NCBI GenBank assembly: GCA_947176745.1
Contig: CAMWRV010000007.1
Span: forward strand, 1-62,604
Source: an uncultured Muribaculaceae bacterium
Lineage (GTDB): Bacteria; Bacteroidota; Bacteroidia; Bacteroidales; Muribaculaceae
DNA length: 62,604 nt
Direction: 5' to 3'
Under the pieces are notes generated by a model. It was not told the origin of the DNA, searched no databases, and was given only the letters and a program-made list of their open reading frames with translations. A program made the position numbers and the translations under genes. Position 1 is the first letter of the stretch. Each line of letters begins with the position of its first letter. Of this stretch, positions 26,601 to 36,321 are shown piece after piece.

Positions 26601-28513
26601 TCCACTCTCCAGAAAGATCCCTTTATCTTCCGCGACATTCCGGAAGCGGAGAAAGTCGCGGTGAGCTTCTCGCAGACATACCGATGCCCCCTGATGAAGA
26701 AAACCGACCTGACATCAGGCATCGAGTCCGAGAGGAAAGAGAACTCGAACCTGACAAGCGGATTGACCTTCGGCAATCCGGCAAACTTGCCGTCCTCGTC
26801 GCGTAGCGACAGAGTATATTTCGGATCTGCCGGACGCCAGGTATCCCACACGTGACCGAACTCGAGACGGTCGAGAATCGGATATACCTCCATACTGTTG
26901 CGGCAGCACTCCCAGCCACCCGGATAAAAACCGACGGCGATATTAGAGAAATACGCCTTTGATCCGTCATCCTCGCCGGCAGCCAGCCGATTCATAGCCA
27001 CAGAATCATAAATGCTGTTACCGCCGATACCGCTTTCATCCGAATCATAAAGCGGTTCCGGCGAAGTGTCCTCATATTCGCCGAGAGGCACGAACACCAT
27101 CCTACGGAGATCCGTGTCATCGATGACAGCCGGAACAAACTCGATCTCAAGATCGAGGCTTTCGGCATCCCTTCGCAGAGGCGGCACATTGCGTGGCCCG
27201 AGATTATTGAGCATGATAGGCTCATTGAAAACCATGGTCACAGGGAGGGAGATCGATCCCAGCACTTTCATCACGGACTTCTGCAGCACTACCCGTTTAG
27301 TCACAAACCTGTCGTCAGATGCGATATGCCACGCGTACACAGGTCGATCAGTGCGGTGTCCGGATCTCTCATACTTCAGCCAGTTACCGGTGGCAGCCGC
27401 CGCAGACAGATCCTCAGGAGTCGCGAACTCGCCGACTGCGTTCATGGCGACAAGATCCCTTACGAGCCATTGACAGGAAAGAGCCTGTGCGGTTTTCGTA
27501 TCGCCGGCTGAAGCATATCCGACATACCTTTGCGATAGCATCTTGCATTCCTCCTCCTTCTCGAAGAGATCTGAAGAGAACTCATCGATGACCTCATCGA
27601 TGACTGTTACCCCTTCCGTGCTCGAAGAGTCCGCATAAGGTGTGAAGCTGACATGTTCAGCAGCCATATCGAAATCGAAGCACCCTTCGATCAGCGGTTC
27701 GAGCTTCCGGAAGAACTCCAGCACCGACCAATGCGGCATAAGAGTCGCCCATCTGTAATCCCACGTATGCGGGACAGCATTGCAGACAAGCAGGTCGTAC
27801 CATTTCGAATCCTTCCAGCCTGAGAAATCGCAAGAAAACCCGATTGCGTCGCAGATCGCCACTGCGATATCGTACAGATATGGCATCCATGAGAGTCCTA
27901 TGTTATAATTCTCAATATCCTCCGCCTCGTCAGGCTCCTTCCATACCTGGTCAGCTCCGGGCGACCATGGTCCGGAAGATCCGGGAATTTCGGCAGCCTC
28001 CTCATGAGTGATCAGTCTGGTATTGTTCTGAATATTCCCGGTTCCACAGTTCACCCATGGAATCGCCACCATGTTCATACCACCGGAATGACCGGCCCAG
28101 GCCGTTGACACAGGCACGTTGCGGGAATCAGTCATCTTTGCGGGCACCTCACCGAGATCGAGGTTATTGACAAACACGTCATCGAGATCCGAATAATAGT
28201 TCTCGGCAGATCTACCGGAAAGGAACTGCACCTTGCATTCCTCATCGGAAACTCCGGTAATGATGCCCGAGCCGTCGAAGACATTTCTTCCGGCCACGAT
28301 CTTCATGTCGAACGGACGTGCGACAGCACTGTGCCCCGGGCGGTTGATCCTGCCGAAAATATCGAGATTGACCGGGCATCCTCTCAGCGGGAAAGCGATA
28401 TTAAGCGAATAATCGTCAGCGTCGGAAAATAGTCTGTTTTCCGACACGAAATCAAAACTGACATTATCCCTGAGCATAGCCGGACGGCCATTGATAAAAA
28501 TCTGAAGCCCCAT
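26597..28513 (-). CDS. Large phage protein of unknown function (head/packaging block)
   Basis: A 638-aa protein from the ATG at 28513 (MGLQIFINGRPAML); an earlier ATG at 28549 would overlap the upstream gene. I do not recognise a domain. It opens with a beta-rich stretch (VSFDFVSENRLFSDADDYSLNIAFPL) and contains many aromatic beta segments. The C-terminal 'FVCEK'-like end reads YVCEKLTATFSASGMSRKIKGSFWRVD. It is the last gene of the leftward head block, so a structural role such as a connector, spike or tail-associated protein is plausible. It is cytosolic and has no signal peptide. Confidence 0.75.
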   Translation of the reverse strand: MGLQIFINGRPAMLRDNVSFDFVSENRLFSDADDYSLNIAFPLRGCPVNLDIFGRINRPGHSAVARPFDMKIVAGRNVFDGSGIITGVSDEECKVQFLSGRSAENYYSDLDDVFVNNLDLGEVPAKMTDSRNVPVSTAWAGHSGGMNMVAIPWVNCGTGNIQNNTRLITHEEAAEIPGSSGPWSPGADQVWKEPDEAEDIENYNIGLSWMPYLYDIAVAICDAIGFSCDFSGWKDSKWYDLLVCNAVPHTWDYRWATLMPHWSVLEFFRKLEPLIEGCFDFDMAAEHVSFTPYADSSSTEGVTVIDEVIDEFSSDLFEKEEECKMLSQRYVGYASAGDTKTAQALSCQWLVRDLVAMNAVGEFATPEDLSAAAATGNWLKYERSGHRTDRPVYAWHIASDDRFVTKRVVLQKSVMKVLGSISLPVTMVFNEPIMLNNLGPRNVPPLRRDAESLDLEIEFVPAVIDDTDLRRMVFVPLGEYEDTSPEPLYDSDESGIGGNSIYDSVAMNRLAAGEDDGSKAYFSNIAVGFYPGGWECCRNSMEVYPILDRLEFGHVWDTWRPADPKYTLSLRDEDGKFAGLPKVNPLVRFEFSFLSDSMPDVRSVFFIRGHRYVCEKLTATFSASGMSRKIKGSFWRVD

Positions 28514-28536
28514 AAAGTAGAAAATAATAGAGCAGA

Positions 28537-29313
28537 TCAGGATCTGCAACTGTTCTTAAACTCCTTGTATTCTCGGGCGAGCGCGTTGAGTTCGGTAAGA
28601 GCCCGGTGCAACGGCGCGGCCAGCACCCTTTCCTCAGCAGTGATATCACCCTTTGTGAGAGCGCGTATCTGGACATTGACCGACTCGCGGACAGCCGCCG
28701 GCGACGAACCCTTGGAAGCAAACATATCGTCGCGGTCAGGTTCGGCGAACAGATCCGGATACATGCCGGCCAACCAAGACTTGACAGCCGAAAACCAGAT
28801 CACCGCCGCCGGACGGTGCCAGTTCCGGATCTTCCGGATACGCGGCCACAGCGTCCTGACGATCCTGTCGGCGAGTTCAGGATTTCCGGTCGATACATAA
28901 CCGGCATAAGAACTGTCAGCGGCGACAAACGCGCCAAACGACAGATCCTTCAGCCTCACATCGACAGCCGATTTGTGGACTGCGCCGACAAGATGGGGCA
29001 GCGCGTCGACGGGCGCCACCTCATGCACCCACGCCACCGAGTCGCACGCCAGCCCTCCGGCGTCGTTCCGGAGCATGAAGATCCGGCGGCCGGACTGCAC
29101 GACCGGGCCGCCCTCTCCCGAAGCGGCGGCGATGGCCCGAAGCCGAGCGAGCCTGAGAAACAGAATAGAGTCGAAACTGTCCGCCGGAATATCGGCGGCG
29201 AACAGCGAGCAGACCAGCCGGAACTGTCGCGGCGACAGATCCGCCCACTTCGACGGGACATTCACGCGCAGCGGCTCAGAAGAAAAAACCGCCAGAATCT
29301 TTTTTATTCTCAT
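28537..29313 (-). CDS. Phage protein of unknown function
   Basis: A 258-aa protein starting MRIKKILAVFSSEPLRV; upstream in-frame ATGs exist but are deep within the previous gene. It overlaps the end of the upstream gene by about 38 bp and lies 23 bp before the next. It contains 'WADLSPRQFRLVCSLF' near the N-terminus and a helical C-terminal half. Position in the packaging/head operon suggests a virion or assembly role, but no motif supports anything specific. Confidence 0.7.
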   Translation of the reverse strand: MRIKKILAVFSSEPLRVNVPSKWADLSPRQFRLVCSLFAADIPADSFDSILFLRLARLRAIAAASGEGGPVVQSGRRIFMLRNDAGGLACDSVAWVHEVAPVDALPHLVGAVHKSAVDVRLKDLSFGAFVAADSSYAGYVSTGNPELADRIVRTLWPRIRKIRNWHRPAAVIWFSAVKSWLAGMYPDLFAEPDRDDMFASKGSSPAAVRESVNVQIRALTKGDITAEERVLAAPLHRALTELNALAREYKEFKNSCRS

Positions 29314-30106
29314 AAGGAGCAGATTTGAAAGCTTTGAAAAGCGGCGACATTCTCCAGAGAGCAGCCACCCGAGAATCATCGGCCATGTCAAGAGCCGAGC
29401 GGATCAGGGCGAAAGCCTTGCGGTGACCGCCGAGACCATCGATAATGTCGAGAGCGGCAGTCCTGACAAGACCGAGGATCTCAAGATCCTGTCCCGACAC
29501 CTCCTGGCCTGACGCCTGACGCATTGCGACAATGCGCAGTTCGTGCATAGCCTTCGAAGAAAGCACCTTCACCGCGATCTCCGATTCAGTCACAAGCAAC
29601 TGATGCCACCGGGCGATATAATGGAAGAACGGATGCACTCCGGCAGGGCAAGTCTGGGTAAAGTCACGCGGATCCGGAAATAGCGAGAAGAAACGTTTCC
29701 CCTCGCGAGAGACACGCCATTCCTGATCATGGCGGAGACCATCGAGCAGAGCGCACGCCGTCTGTCCGGCCTGAAAAGCGGCATTAGCCCTTGCCGCCTC
29801 GACACGCGCCTGGCTTGCCGGAGCAAGCGTCTGGTTAGAGACGACAGCAAAACCGTTGGGAGTCGCGACGAGATCGAGCGAGGGCAGAGCCTCTGCCCAG
29901 GCGTACCAGACGCAGAATCGCCGGGCAACAGAGACGAGATTGTCCGGCATACGTCGCATAGGCGAGATATAGCCTTCGCAAAATCTGACAGCCGTCTCAA
30001 GAAATCCGGAGAGGCGGTCAGACCAGGGAGTCTCACCGACGACAGATTTCTGTATATTGGGGATAACAGACCGGATCTGTTCATCCGAGAAAAATAATTC
30101 CTGCAT
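29276..30106 (-). CDS. Phage protein, possibly DUF6712-like head-tail connector
   Basis: A 276-aa mostly helical protein beginning MQELFFSDEQIRSVIPNIQKSV. Its place after the portal gene and its helical character are what one expects of a head-tail connector or adaptor. It is reminiscent of the DUF6712 family found in Bacteroides phages. The family memory is uncertain. It ends in a Gly/Phe-rich tail (GGFFF). Confidence 0.6.
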   Translation of the reverse strand: MQELFFSDEQIRSVIPNIQKSVVGETPWSDRLSGFLETAVRFCEGYISPMRRMPDNLVSVARRFCVWYAWAEALPSLDLVATPNGFAVVSNQTLAPASQARVEAARANAAFQAGQTACALLDGLRHDQEWRVSREGKRFFSLFPDPRDFTQTCPAGVHPFFHYIARWHQLLVTESEIAVKVLSSKAMHELRIVAMRQASGQEVSGQDLEILGLVRTAALDIIDGLGGHRKAFALIRSALDMADDSRVAALWRMSPLFKAFKSAPYENKKDSGGFFF

Positions 30107-30152
30107 GGCATAAATAAAAGAAGTCAGTGGAAAAGATGTAAGAAAGAGGAAA

Positions 30153-31505
30153 TCAGACCGAGACCTTCCGGCTGTCCTGATGAGAATCGAGAGTAGTCAG
30201 CTGAATGATATCGACCGACGGCGAAACATACTTGTTCCATCCGTTGAACCTGCAGACAAGCCGGTGCACCTCGAGCATGATCTCATGATAAGGTTTCTGG
30301 AGAGCCTGGGCGATCGTGTACAGTTCGCGCTTGTCAGATCCGGAATTATTCGACTGCGACTTTCCGGGCACCGAACCCACGAGGTTAGAGTGCACACGCA
30401 TAGCGAAACAGATCATATTGACGGCCTCCTGGATGTCGGTGGTATAGTCTCCGCCCTCCTTCTCGTCAGAAGATATCTTGGTGACCTTTACCTCCGGGAT
30501 CTCCCGACCGTCGGGAGTGACGAGAGTCGAGGAAAAGAGCACCTTTCCCGAGTTCTCCGCACCGGAGAGGAAGTCGATCATCTGCTTCTTCAGGGCGGCC
30601 ACATGCTCCTTGCGTTTCTCCGGATCGGTGATTCCCGCCGAGTCGCACGCCTTCTTCCAGTATCCGTTGGAGACCTCGATATGATACTTGATCGGCGCGG
30701 AGTTCCGGAGCTTCGCCTTTTTCGCCTTGCCGATCAGTTTCTTGATGTCGTACCAGTCCGAACGGAATAGAGAGCCGTAAGCCGGAATCGGATAATAAGT
30801 CGAAGAAACCTTCGGCACACGCGACACGACGGCATAAATCCGTCTTTTGGGATTCTCTTTCACTTTCCGGCGCAGATCCTCCAGCATATTGTCAGGATCG
30901 AGCATCGGAATGACGGAGCAGTCCTTTTCTGTCACATTCTCGCGCCACTGCGCATATACCACATATGGGATCTGTCCGACGGCAGACTGCACGCCAAACC
31001 TACAGTATGCCGCATGACGTCTCATAATCCGGCAGATCTTGCCTCGGTCATCCAGACATATGAGAGTCACACAGAAATCGAACATCTTCATGTCGGCGCA
31101 CTGACCGAGCCAGACCGTGTTAAGATTATTGCCTTCGGAGAAATCTTCGATCTCACTTCTGACAGCAGCCGGGATCCTCACATCACTCTTAGGTCTGTAG
31201 CAGAGACCGGAAGCGAAAGCGACCTCCGCATTGAAATTCATGCAGGTGGCCACGGTCTCGTCATCGTCCACAAGCTCCATGAGCCGATAAGGCATCATGT
31301 TGTCAACACCCCATGGCATGACCGTAACAGAGTCGGAGACATGCAGAGGCGACAGCTCCGAGTCCTCGCGGAACACCTCGGCAGAAGGCGAGGTGAAAAC
31401 GACGTGTCCCTTGAGTTCCGGGGCATACTCTACAGAAAAGAAATCTTCATCCTTGAAATCAGCCGGATCAGCGTTTCCTTTTCGGACAGCAGCATATCCG
31501 GTCAT
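30153..31505 (-). CDS. Phage portal protein
   Basis: A 450-aa protein. The N-terminal region has 'MPWGVDNMMPYRLMELVDDDETVATCMNFNAEVAFASG', typical of Bacteroidales phage portals. The centre has 'VSSTYYPIPAYGSLFRSDWYDIKKLIGKAKKA', and the end has 'VHSNLVGSVPGKSQSNNSGSDKRELYTIAQ', which corresponds to the portal stem/crown-type helical region. It forms the DNA entry ring and docks the terminase. Its ATG overlaps the stop of the small gene upstream (ATGA). Terminase genes lie two to four genes upstream. Confidence 0.85.
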   Translation of the reverse strand: MTGYAAVRKGNADPADFKDEDFFSVEYAPELKGHVVFTSPSAEVFREDSELSPLHVSDSVTVMPWGVDNMMPYRLMELVDDDETVATCMNFNAEVAFASGLCYRPKSDVRIPAAVRSEIEDFSEGNNLNTVWLGQCADMKMFDFCVTLICLDDRGKICRIMRRHAAYCRFGVQSAVGQIPYVVYAQWRENVTEKDCSVIPMLDPDNMLEDLRRKVKENPKRRIYAVVSRVPKVSSTYYPIPAYGSLFRSDWYDIKKLIGKAKKAKLRNSAPIKYHIEVSNGYWKKACDSAGITDPEKRKEHVAALKKQMIDFLSGAENSGKVLFSSTLVTPDGREIPEVKVTKISSDEKEGGDYTTDIQEAVNMICFAMRVHSNLVGSVPGKSQSNNSGSDKRELYTIAQALQKPYHEIMLEVHRLVCRFNGWNKYVSPSVDIIQLTTLDSHQDSRKVSV

Positions 31506-31729
31506 AAGAACACCTCCTTGTCATTGAGAGCTACGATAAGCGAGTCGCGCACACAGCGGATCTCGCCGTTCGGCAGTTTGAAATTACGGGTTCCTGCATA
31601 GAAATTGACGCCGATAGGGGCGGCGTCATCAAAAGTCTCGAGATGTCCCTTTTTGGTGACAAACGAGATCTTGACCCTCTCCTTACGCGCCAGCATTCGC
31701 CGGGCATCGGAAATGTGAATGGAGTCCAT
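31502..31729 (-). CDS. Small phage protein between unknown gene and portal
   Basis: A 75-aa protein from ATG 31729 (MDSIHISDARRMLARKERVKISFVTKKG). A longer in-frame reading from 31867 would run into the previous gene and is rejected. It overlaps the portal start by four bases, implying coupled translation. The leader just upstream is unusually CA-rich on the coding strand. Function unknown. Confidence 0.7.
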   Translation of the reverse strand: MDSIHISDARRMLARKERVKISFVTKKGHLETFDDAAPIGVNFYAGTRNFKLPNGEIRCVRDSLIVALNDKEVFL

Positions 31730-31811
31730 GATGAAAAAGTGTATGTGTGTGTTCTGAATAGTGTGTGTGTCGTGTGTTTTTCCTGAAAGTCCGGCATAAT
31801 CCGGAGAGCGG

Positions 31812-32789
31812 TCAGTTGAAAGAAGGATCGAACTGAGTCCGGAATATCCTGCTGCGGGCTGCGGCATTTGCCGGAGTCAGCAGATTACGGCTCAGCGTGG
31901 CGGTGAACTTGCACTCGAAGAGTTCATCGGTCTCGCGCGAATGCTGAGTCTTCAGCTCCGATACCGCAGCCGGGACACCGTCGATCGAGATCGAGGAAGC
32001 CGACGGCAGCAGTGAAACCGGAATAAACAAGCACTCAGGCAGACCTGAAGCACTGACCTCATACTCCGAGACGAGCTTCATGTCATACTCCGTTGCACGA
32101 CCGCCGACCTGTGCCGTATTGACCGTCCTTGTCCTCTGCAAAGTCACCTTTGCGCGCAAGTAAATATATTCAGGCGCGTTCAAGCAGTTCCGGCAGAAAA
32201 TGACATGATGCTGCCCCAACTGAGCGACTAGAAAGAAATGATGTCGGTGTCCGAGATCAGCCCTGTACAAGCCGGGTTTCTCCGGAAGATCGAACTCATA
32301 TAATGCGGCAGCCCCCGACAGGTTCCCTTCGACCAGCATAGAATCAGTATCCGATCCGTCATTGACAAAAGAGAGTGACAGCGACGGCAGTCCTGTCTCT
32401 CTGATGTCGGAACCCACAGCAGCAAGAGCGATCCTCGCGCCCGGAGGAGCCAGCGTAGGAGCGGAAGAAACAAGAAAAGAGGAGTTAAAATCCGGTCTGT
32501 CGAGATCGATCCTGGTCACGACCGCGATGAACGATTGCTCCAGACCGCCACCGTCAGCTGTGACCCGGATCGAGCAGGAAGGAGCGACGGCATCACCGGC
32601 GGCATCGATCACCATGTCACCGAAATTCCAGAGTTCGAGCACCCCATCGAGAACAGCGAAAGAGTCGGAGAAAATCAGCTTTCCAGCCACAATCAGTTCC
32701 ACAAAAGCGGAATCACCGACAATGCCGGAAAGAGTCAGTATATTGATCGAAGAAGTCGGGACAATCCCGGGCAAACTTTTTAGATCCAT
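31812..32789 (-). CDS. Phage protein of unknown function between terminase and portal
   Basis: A 325-aa protein (MDLKSLPGIVPTSSI). The sequence is beta-rich, with repeated short hydrophobic strands and Ser/Ala-rich linkers. A CxxC pair occurs in VIFCRNCLNAPEYIYLRAKV. Beta-sandwich virion decoration or adsorption proteins have such composition, but I see no diagnostic motif. Alternative ATG at 32801 adds four residues. Confidence 0.7.
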   Translation of the reverse strand: MDLKSLPGIVPTSSINILTLSGIVGDSAFVELIVAGKLIFSDSFAVLDGVLELWNFGDMVIDAAGDAVAPSCSIRVTADGGGLEQSFIAVVTRIDLDRPDFNSSFLVSSAPTLAPPGARIALAAVGSDIRETGLPSLSLSFVNDGSDTDSMLVEGNLSGAAALYEFDLPEKPGLYRADLGHRHHFFLVAQLGQHHVIFCRNCLNAPEYIYLRAKVTLQRTRTVNTAQVGGRATEYDMKLVSEYEVSASGLPECLFIPVSLLPSASSISIDGVPAAVSELKTQHSRETDELFECKFTATLSRNLLTPANAAARSRIFRTQFDPSFN

Positions 32790-32840
32790 ATTCGGAAGCA
32801 CTTTAGGAAAAACACTCTAAGTTACTAAAAATCCGCGACA

Positions 32841-34457
32841 TTATAAAACTCCAGAGGCGAAAAAGTCGCAGTCGGAGACTGGGAATTCCTCGCATCCGAC
32901 ATACAGCGTGTCGAAAGCGTCAGTACCGTCCGTGCGGTACTCGAGCAGATCCTCTTCAGACTCGGCGTATTTCTCGCCCGACTTGTCCTTTCGGAAACCG
33001 AGGCGGCCTCGTTCGACACCTGCGGCCTGCATGGCCGTGATAAGCTCTTCGTTGTTATGCCTGTTCAGATATGGAGTCAGCCGCTGTCTCCCCTTGAAGG
33101 CCTGGTTGATCATCAGGTATTTCATGTCATGTCGTTTAGGCTGACCGATATAGACATCGGTCACCTCCCATCCGAACCGGGTGAACGAGTCATGCACCAC
33201 CGAATGATAAGTAGTAGGATTGGCGGCATTGCGTCCTATGGCCGTTGCGTCATAATAGAAAATCACCCTCTTGCAGCGGTGTGCGGCGTAATACCTGCAG
33301 AAGTCGGCCACAAGTTCCGGGAGTTTTCGCTCATACTTAGTGTAGAACGACTTGAGGACATACAGGCGGTCATTCACAGGTTGCCCGGCAACGATCCAGT
33401 TTATATTAGCGCCGTAGTCCATGCCGATACAGATCGGCATGTCCCTACGCAGATCCCTGTCGGCGGAAGACAGGATATCCTCCTCGGCGACATCATACCC
33501 CATGGCGTCGAGCACACCGAGATCGTCGCCGTCATACAGGTGTGACTCCCTCATGCAGGAATAATAACCGTCGCGTGCCAGACCGATTTTCCGGCACAGG
33601 ATCGATGTCTGGAACGTCAGCGGCGTCAGGTCTCTTTTCATCTGGCGTATATAGTTCTCGCCGAGCAGCTCGAGATTCTCGATCGAAGAATATTCCTTGT
33701 AGTATGTCGCCACGCTCCGGAGCTGGTTGATCTGGCGGTCGAGCGTCCGGATCTGCTTGATCAGATGGTCAGGCGGCACAGATCCGGAACTTGCCGCAGC
33801 CCTGACCTTCTCGCGGAGTCTCCAGTATTCGAACAGCGAGCCCTTGATGACATCGATAAGCTCGCGATCCATCTTCTTTTCGTAATTCAGGAACCATGAT
33901 CCGCGCTTTGTCTGCGGCATGTCGGAGAGGATCATAAGCGAATGGTTGCACGCCCTCTTTCCGAAAAACGACTTAATACCGCCGTTAGCCGGAATCGTCT
34001 CGTCCTTGAGCTTTCGGTAATCGATGAACTTAGCCTCATCGACGAGCAGCCAGGATAGCGTCAGCGAGTTCGCGGTTCCGGTTCTGTCCTGCGAGAGCAG
34101 CACGGCCACGGAACCGTTCCAGAACGAAATGACGCGGGCAAACGACCGAGGTCTGATGATCGGCTGTCTGAAATGCTTCGGCGGCACTTTGCCGACCACA
34201 TAATGCACGCCCTCTTTGTATCCCCACCGTGCGAACGCAGTCAGCACGCCGGGGATCGTGTTCGTCAGACCGTGCCTGTAAGTAGGCACGACAATACCGC
34301 CGGTTGATCCGGGCATTCTCTGGATGCACCGGAGCAGGAAAGGCGCGGCGATAGAGTCGGTCTTTCCCGTTCGGCGTCCGGCGACGATCACCGTAGTATT
34401 GGCGGCGATCCACTGGGTGAGCAGCTGCGGCTCATTGAAATAGACTTCGTTTTTCAT
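32841..34457 (-). CDS. terL: Terminase large subunit
   Basis: A 538-aa packaging motor. The ATPase domain has Walker A AGRRTGKT at residues 26-33 and Walker B LSWLLVDEA ending near 142. The C-terminal RNase H-like nuclease has acidic motifs CIGMDYGANINW, VIFYYDATA and DGTDAFDTLYVG. It pumps DNA into proheads through the portal and cuts genome units. It follows the small-subunit candidate by 17 bp. Length is typical for phage TerL. Confidence 0.95.
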   Translation of the reverse strand: MKNEVYFNEPQLLTQWIAANTTVIVAGRRTGKTDSIAAPFLLRCIQRMPGSTGGIVVPTYRHGLTNTIPGVLTAFARWGYKEGVHYVVGKVPPKHFRQPIIRPRSFARVISFWNGSVAVLLSQDRTGTANSLTLSWLLVDEAKFIDYRKLKDETIPANGGIKSFFGKRACNHSLMILSDMPQTKRGSWFLNYEKKMDRELIDVIKGSLFEYWRLREKVRAAASSGSVPPDHLIKQIRTLDRQINQLRSVATYYKEYSSIENLELLGENYIRQMKRDLTPLTFQTSILCRKIGLARDGYYSCMRESHLYDGDDLGVLDAMGYDVAEEDILSSADRDLRRDMPICIGMDYGANINWIVAGQPVNDRLYVLKSFYTKYERKLPELVADFCRYYAAHRCKRVIFYYDATAIGRNAANPTTYHSVVHDSFTRFGWEVTDVYIGQPKRHDMKYLMINQAFKGRQRLTPYLNRHNNEELITAMQAAGVERGRLGFRKDKSGEKYAESEEDLLEYRTDGTDAFDTLYVGCEEFPVSDCDFFASGVL

Positions 34458-34474
34458 GCCTTGTGGAAATCAGA

Positions 34475-35101
34475 TCAGGGTGTGAGCGGTTTGTCGGCGA
34501 TACCTGAGATATCGGTTATGTCGGCGAGGTCGATTTCCTCGAAACCGATATCCTGAATGTCTGCCACCTCCCGGGAGTACTTCTCGATCATCGCGCGTTT
34601 GCGTTCCTTGAGATCGGGCATAGGCTCGATGCCGAGCACACGCGGATCCATGGTGGGGACAAACGGCTGCGGAGCGATCGCGGCCAGATCGATCTCCTCC
34701 CTTTCGACATCGATACGGTTGTATCGTGCATAATCGGCGGCGGCCTTCTCCATGGTGCGCGTATCGCCTTTTGTCTTGGCGATCGCATAGGTCTCCAGAA
34801 TCATCTCTATGAATCGCCATCGGTGGAACTTATCGGCTGTTTTCGAAAGTTCCGGAAGCAATGTCTTTATGACCGCAAGATCTGAATAAGCCGTCGGGCG
34901 CGACACCTGGAATCTGGCGCACGTCTCCTGCACAAACTCCGCGTCCTTGGACGACGGTTGCTCAACCAGCCACATATACATGGCGCGACACCGGATGATC
35001 TTCTCAAAATCCGCACTGCAGACCTGATCTCGGAAATCCTTAGCGTCTGCAAAAAGATAGCGTCTGCACAGCTCCACTGCGTCAGGACGACCCGGTTTCA
35101 T
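34475..35101 (-). CDS. Probable terminase small subunit
   Basis: A 208-aa protein directly upstream of terL. Residues ~55-85 contain a helix-turn-helix-like segment (FVQETCARFQVSRPTAYSDLAVIKTLLP) fit for pac/cos recognition, followed by a helical middle and an acidic C-terminus (FEEIDLADITDISGIAD). Its start overlaps the end of the upstream gene by four bases. The call rests on the HTH plus position. Confidence 0.75.
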   Translation of the reverse strand: MKPGRPDAVELCRRYLFADAKDFRDQVCSADFEKIIRCRAMYMWLVEQPSSKDAEFVQETCARFQVSRPTAYSDLAVIKTLLPELSKTADKFHRWRFIEMILETYAIAKTKGDTRTMEKAAADYARYNRIDVEREEIDLAAIAPQPFVPTMDPRVLGIEPMPDLKERKRAMIEKYSREVADIQDIGFEEIDLADITDISGIADKPLTP

Positions 35102-35637
35102 AGGTTATCCGGTCTGTAAGAGTCATACTTCTTCCAGTTCGCGAGGCGGATCTTGTCGAGTCTGACAATCTCGTCGGCAAACGGCAGCAGGTCTGCGTCC
35201 TTGCAAGGTGCGTCAGACTGAATGATGAGTCTCATTTTGGTGTGCCTGTCGGAGATCTGACGCATAAGGTCGAGATTGTCAACATAACACTTCTTGATCT
35301 CGTCGGGCAGCGAGTCATGATCATGACGGCGACCGGATCGCGACCCCTCTCCGGAGTCAGCGGAGTCAGCGGCTGCAGCCCTGGCAATACTGTCGGCAAC
35401 TGAAATGCGCTCCGCCACCTCCTGATGAGAGACAGAGCCGGTACGGAAGTCGAGGAACTTCTTGAGCTGCGCGAAAATGTAATCCTTGTATGCGACGGGA
35501 TCAGCCGACAGTCGGCGAAACTCCACCGGATTCGCACGGAGTCTGTACAAAAGCATGACGCCGGCGACATAGTCGCGGTTTTCGTTGTTGATCCAGTCAC
35601 GCAGTTTCTGCGTGAAACCTAAGTCGAATTTGCTCAT
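35098..35637 (-). CDS. Phage protein of unknown function upstream of terminase
   Basis: A 179-aa protein (MSKFDLGFTQKLRDWINNENRD). It is helical, with an Asp/Ser/Arg-rich low-complexity linker (DSADSGEGSRSGRRHDHDS) and overlaps the terS start. It is the first gene after the hairpin at 35654-35690, so it opens the packaging sub-operon. Confidence 0.7.
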   Translation of the reverse strand: MSKFDLGFTQKLRDWINNENRDYVAGVMLLYRLRANPVEFRRLSADPVAYKDYIFAQLKKFLDFRTGSVSHQEVAERISVADSIARAAAADSADSGEGSRSGRRHDHDSLPDEIKKCYVDNLDLMRQISDRHTKMRLIIQSDAPCKDADLLPFADEIVRLDKIRLANWKKYDSYRPDNL

Positions 35638-35644
35638 GATGTAA

Positions 35645-35690
35645 ATATTAAGAGGCCCGGGCAGCCGGGAAGACCGGCACCGCCCGGGCC
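35645..35690 (-). terminator. Hairpin between the capsid genes and the terminase genes
   Basis: GGCCCGGGC at 35654-35662 pairs with GCCCGGGCC at 35682-35690. On the minus strand it is followed by TCTTAATATTT. It could partly terminate leftward transcription. Confidence 0.5.
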
Positions 35691-35714
35691 GTGATTCAAG
35701 ACAACGGGGATGCG

Positions 35715-36287
35715 TCAGGCAGCCTCCTCCAGATCATCGTCGAGATCCCCCTTGTATACGGGGAAAGGAGTGGTGTCGGGAGCCTCGACAGAAATAGTGG
35801 TCTGCGCCGTTCCGGCAGAACCCTGCCCCCAGTCGGAGGCGACGGTGTTCTTAATCTCGCCGGCCCAGCGTCGGCAACCGCATACACGCCAGTTACCGTC
35901 CATGTCCTCAACGAGGAATACACATGGCACATTGTTGATGTAAGCCGCCGCGTTCGACGACTTCTCTCCGGTTCCGGGATGAACAAGCGTCAGCTTGTTG
36001 AGCTGCGAGCTGGACGGCAACTCGCCCTGCGCCTCTGAAGTAGAGGTCGACTTGAGCGGCAGGATATCGATATAATACCATTTCTTATCGGCCTTGAGCA
36101 CGAACGACGAGCCCTTCTTGTAAGCTGCGAGTTCAGTTCCGGAAGCGGTCTTCTCGCGTTCCGGCCACGAGAGGATATTTGAGGCGGCGGTATAGAGCAC
36201 CCTGCGCTGCATGCCGGCAAAGCTGCTCTGTCCCTCGCACCATTCGAGCGACTCCTGGACGATGTCGCAAAGATTCAGATTTTCCAT
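35715..36287 (-). CDS. Phage protein of unknown function downstream of the major capsid protein
   Basis: A 190-aa protein (MENLNLCDIVQESLEWCEGQ). It has beta-rich content with 'KKGSSFVLKADKKWYYIDILPL' and 'INNVPCVFLVEDMDGNWRVCGCRRWAGEI', and an acidic end. Its place next to the major capsid protein suggests a head decoration, completion or tail-tube protein. I cannot decide which. An ATG at 36308 would add seven residues. Confidence 0.7.
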   Translation of the reverse strand: MENLNLCDIVQESLEWCEGQSSFAGMQRRVLYTAASNILSWPEREKTASGTELAAYKKGSSFVLKADKKWYYIDILPLKSTSTSEAQGELPSSSQLNKLTLVHPGTGEKSSNAAAYINNVPCVFLVEDMDGNWRVCGCRRWAGEIKNTVASDWGQGSAGTAQTTISVEAPDTTPFPVYKGDLDDDLEEAA

Positions 36288-36321
36288 ATCAAAAAAATAA
36301 GATGTCACATGATTGATTGTG

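Noticed and set aside
28606..29512. Rightward frames opposite the head-block genes
   Set aside because: They are shadows with Arg/Ser-rich composition and no start signals; the leftward genes are densely packed with start/stop overlaps.
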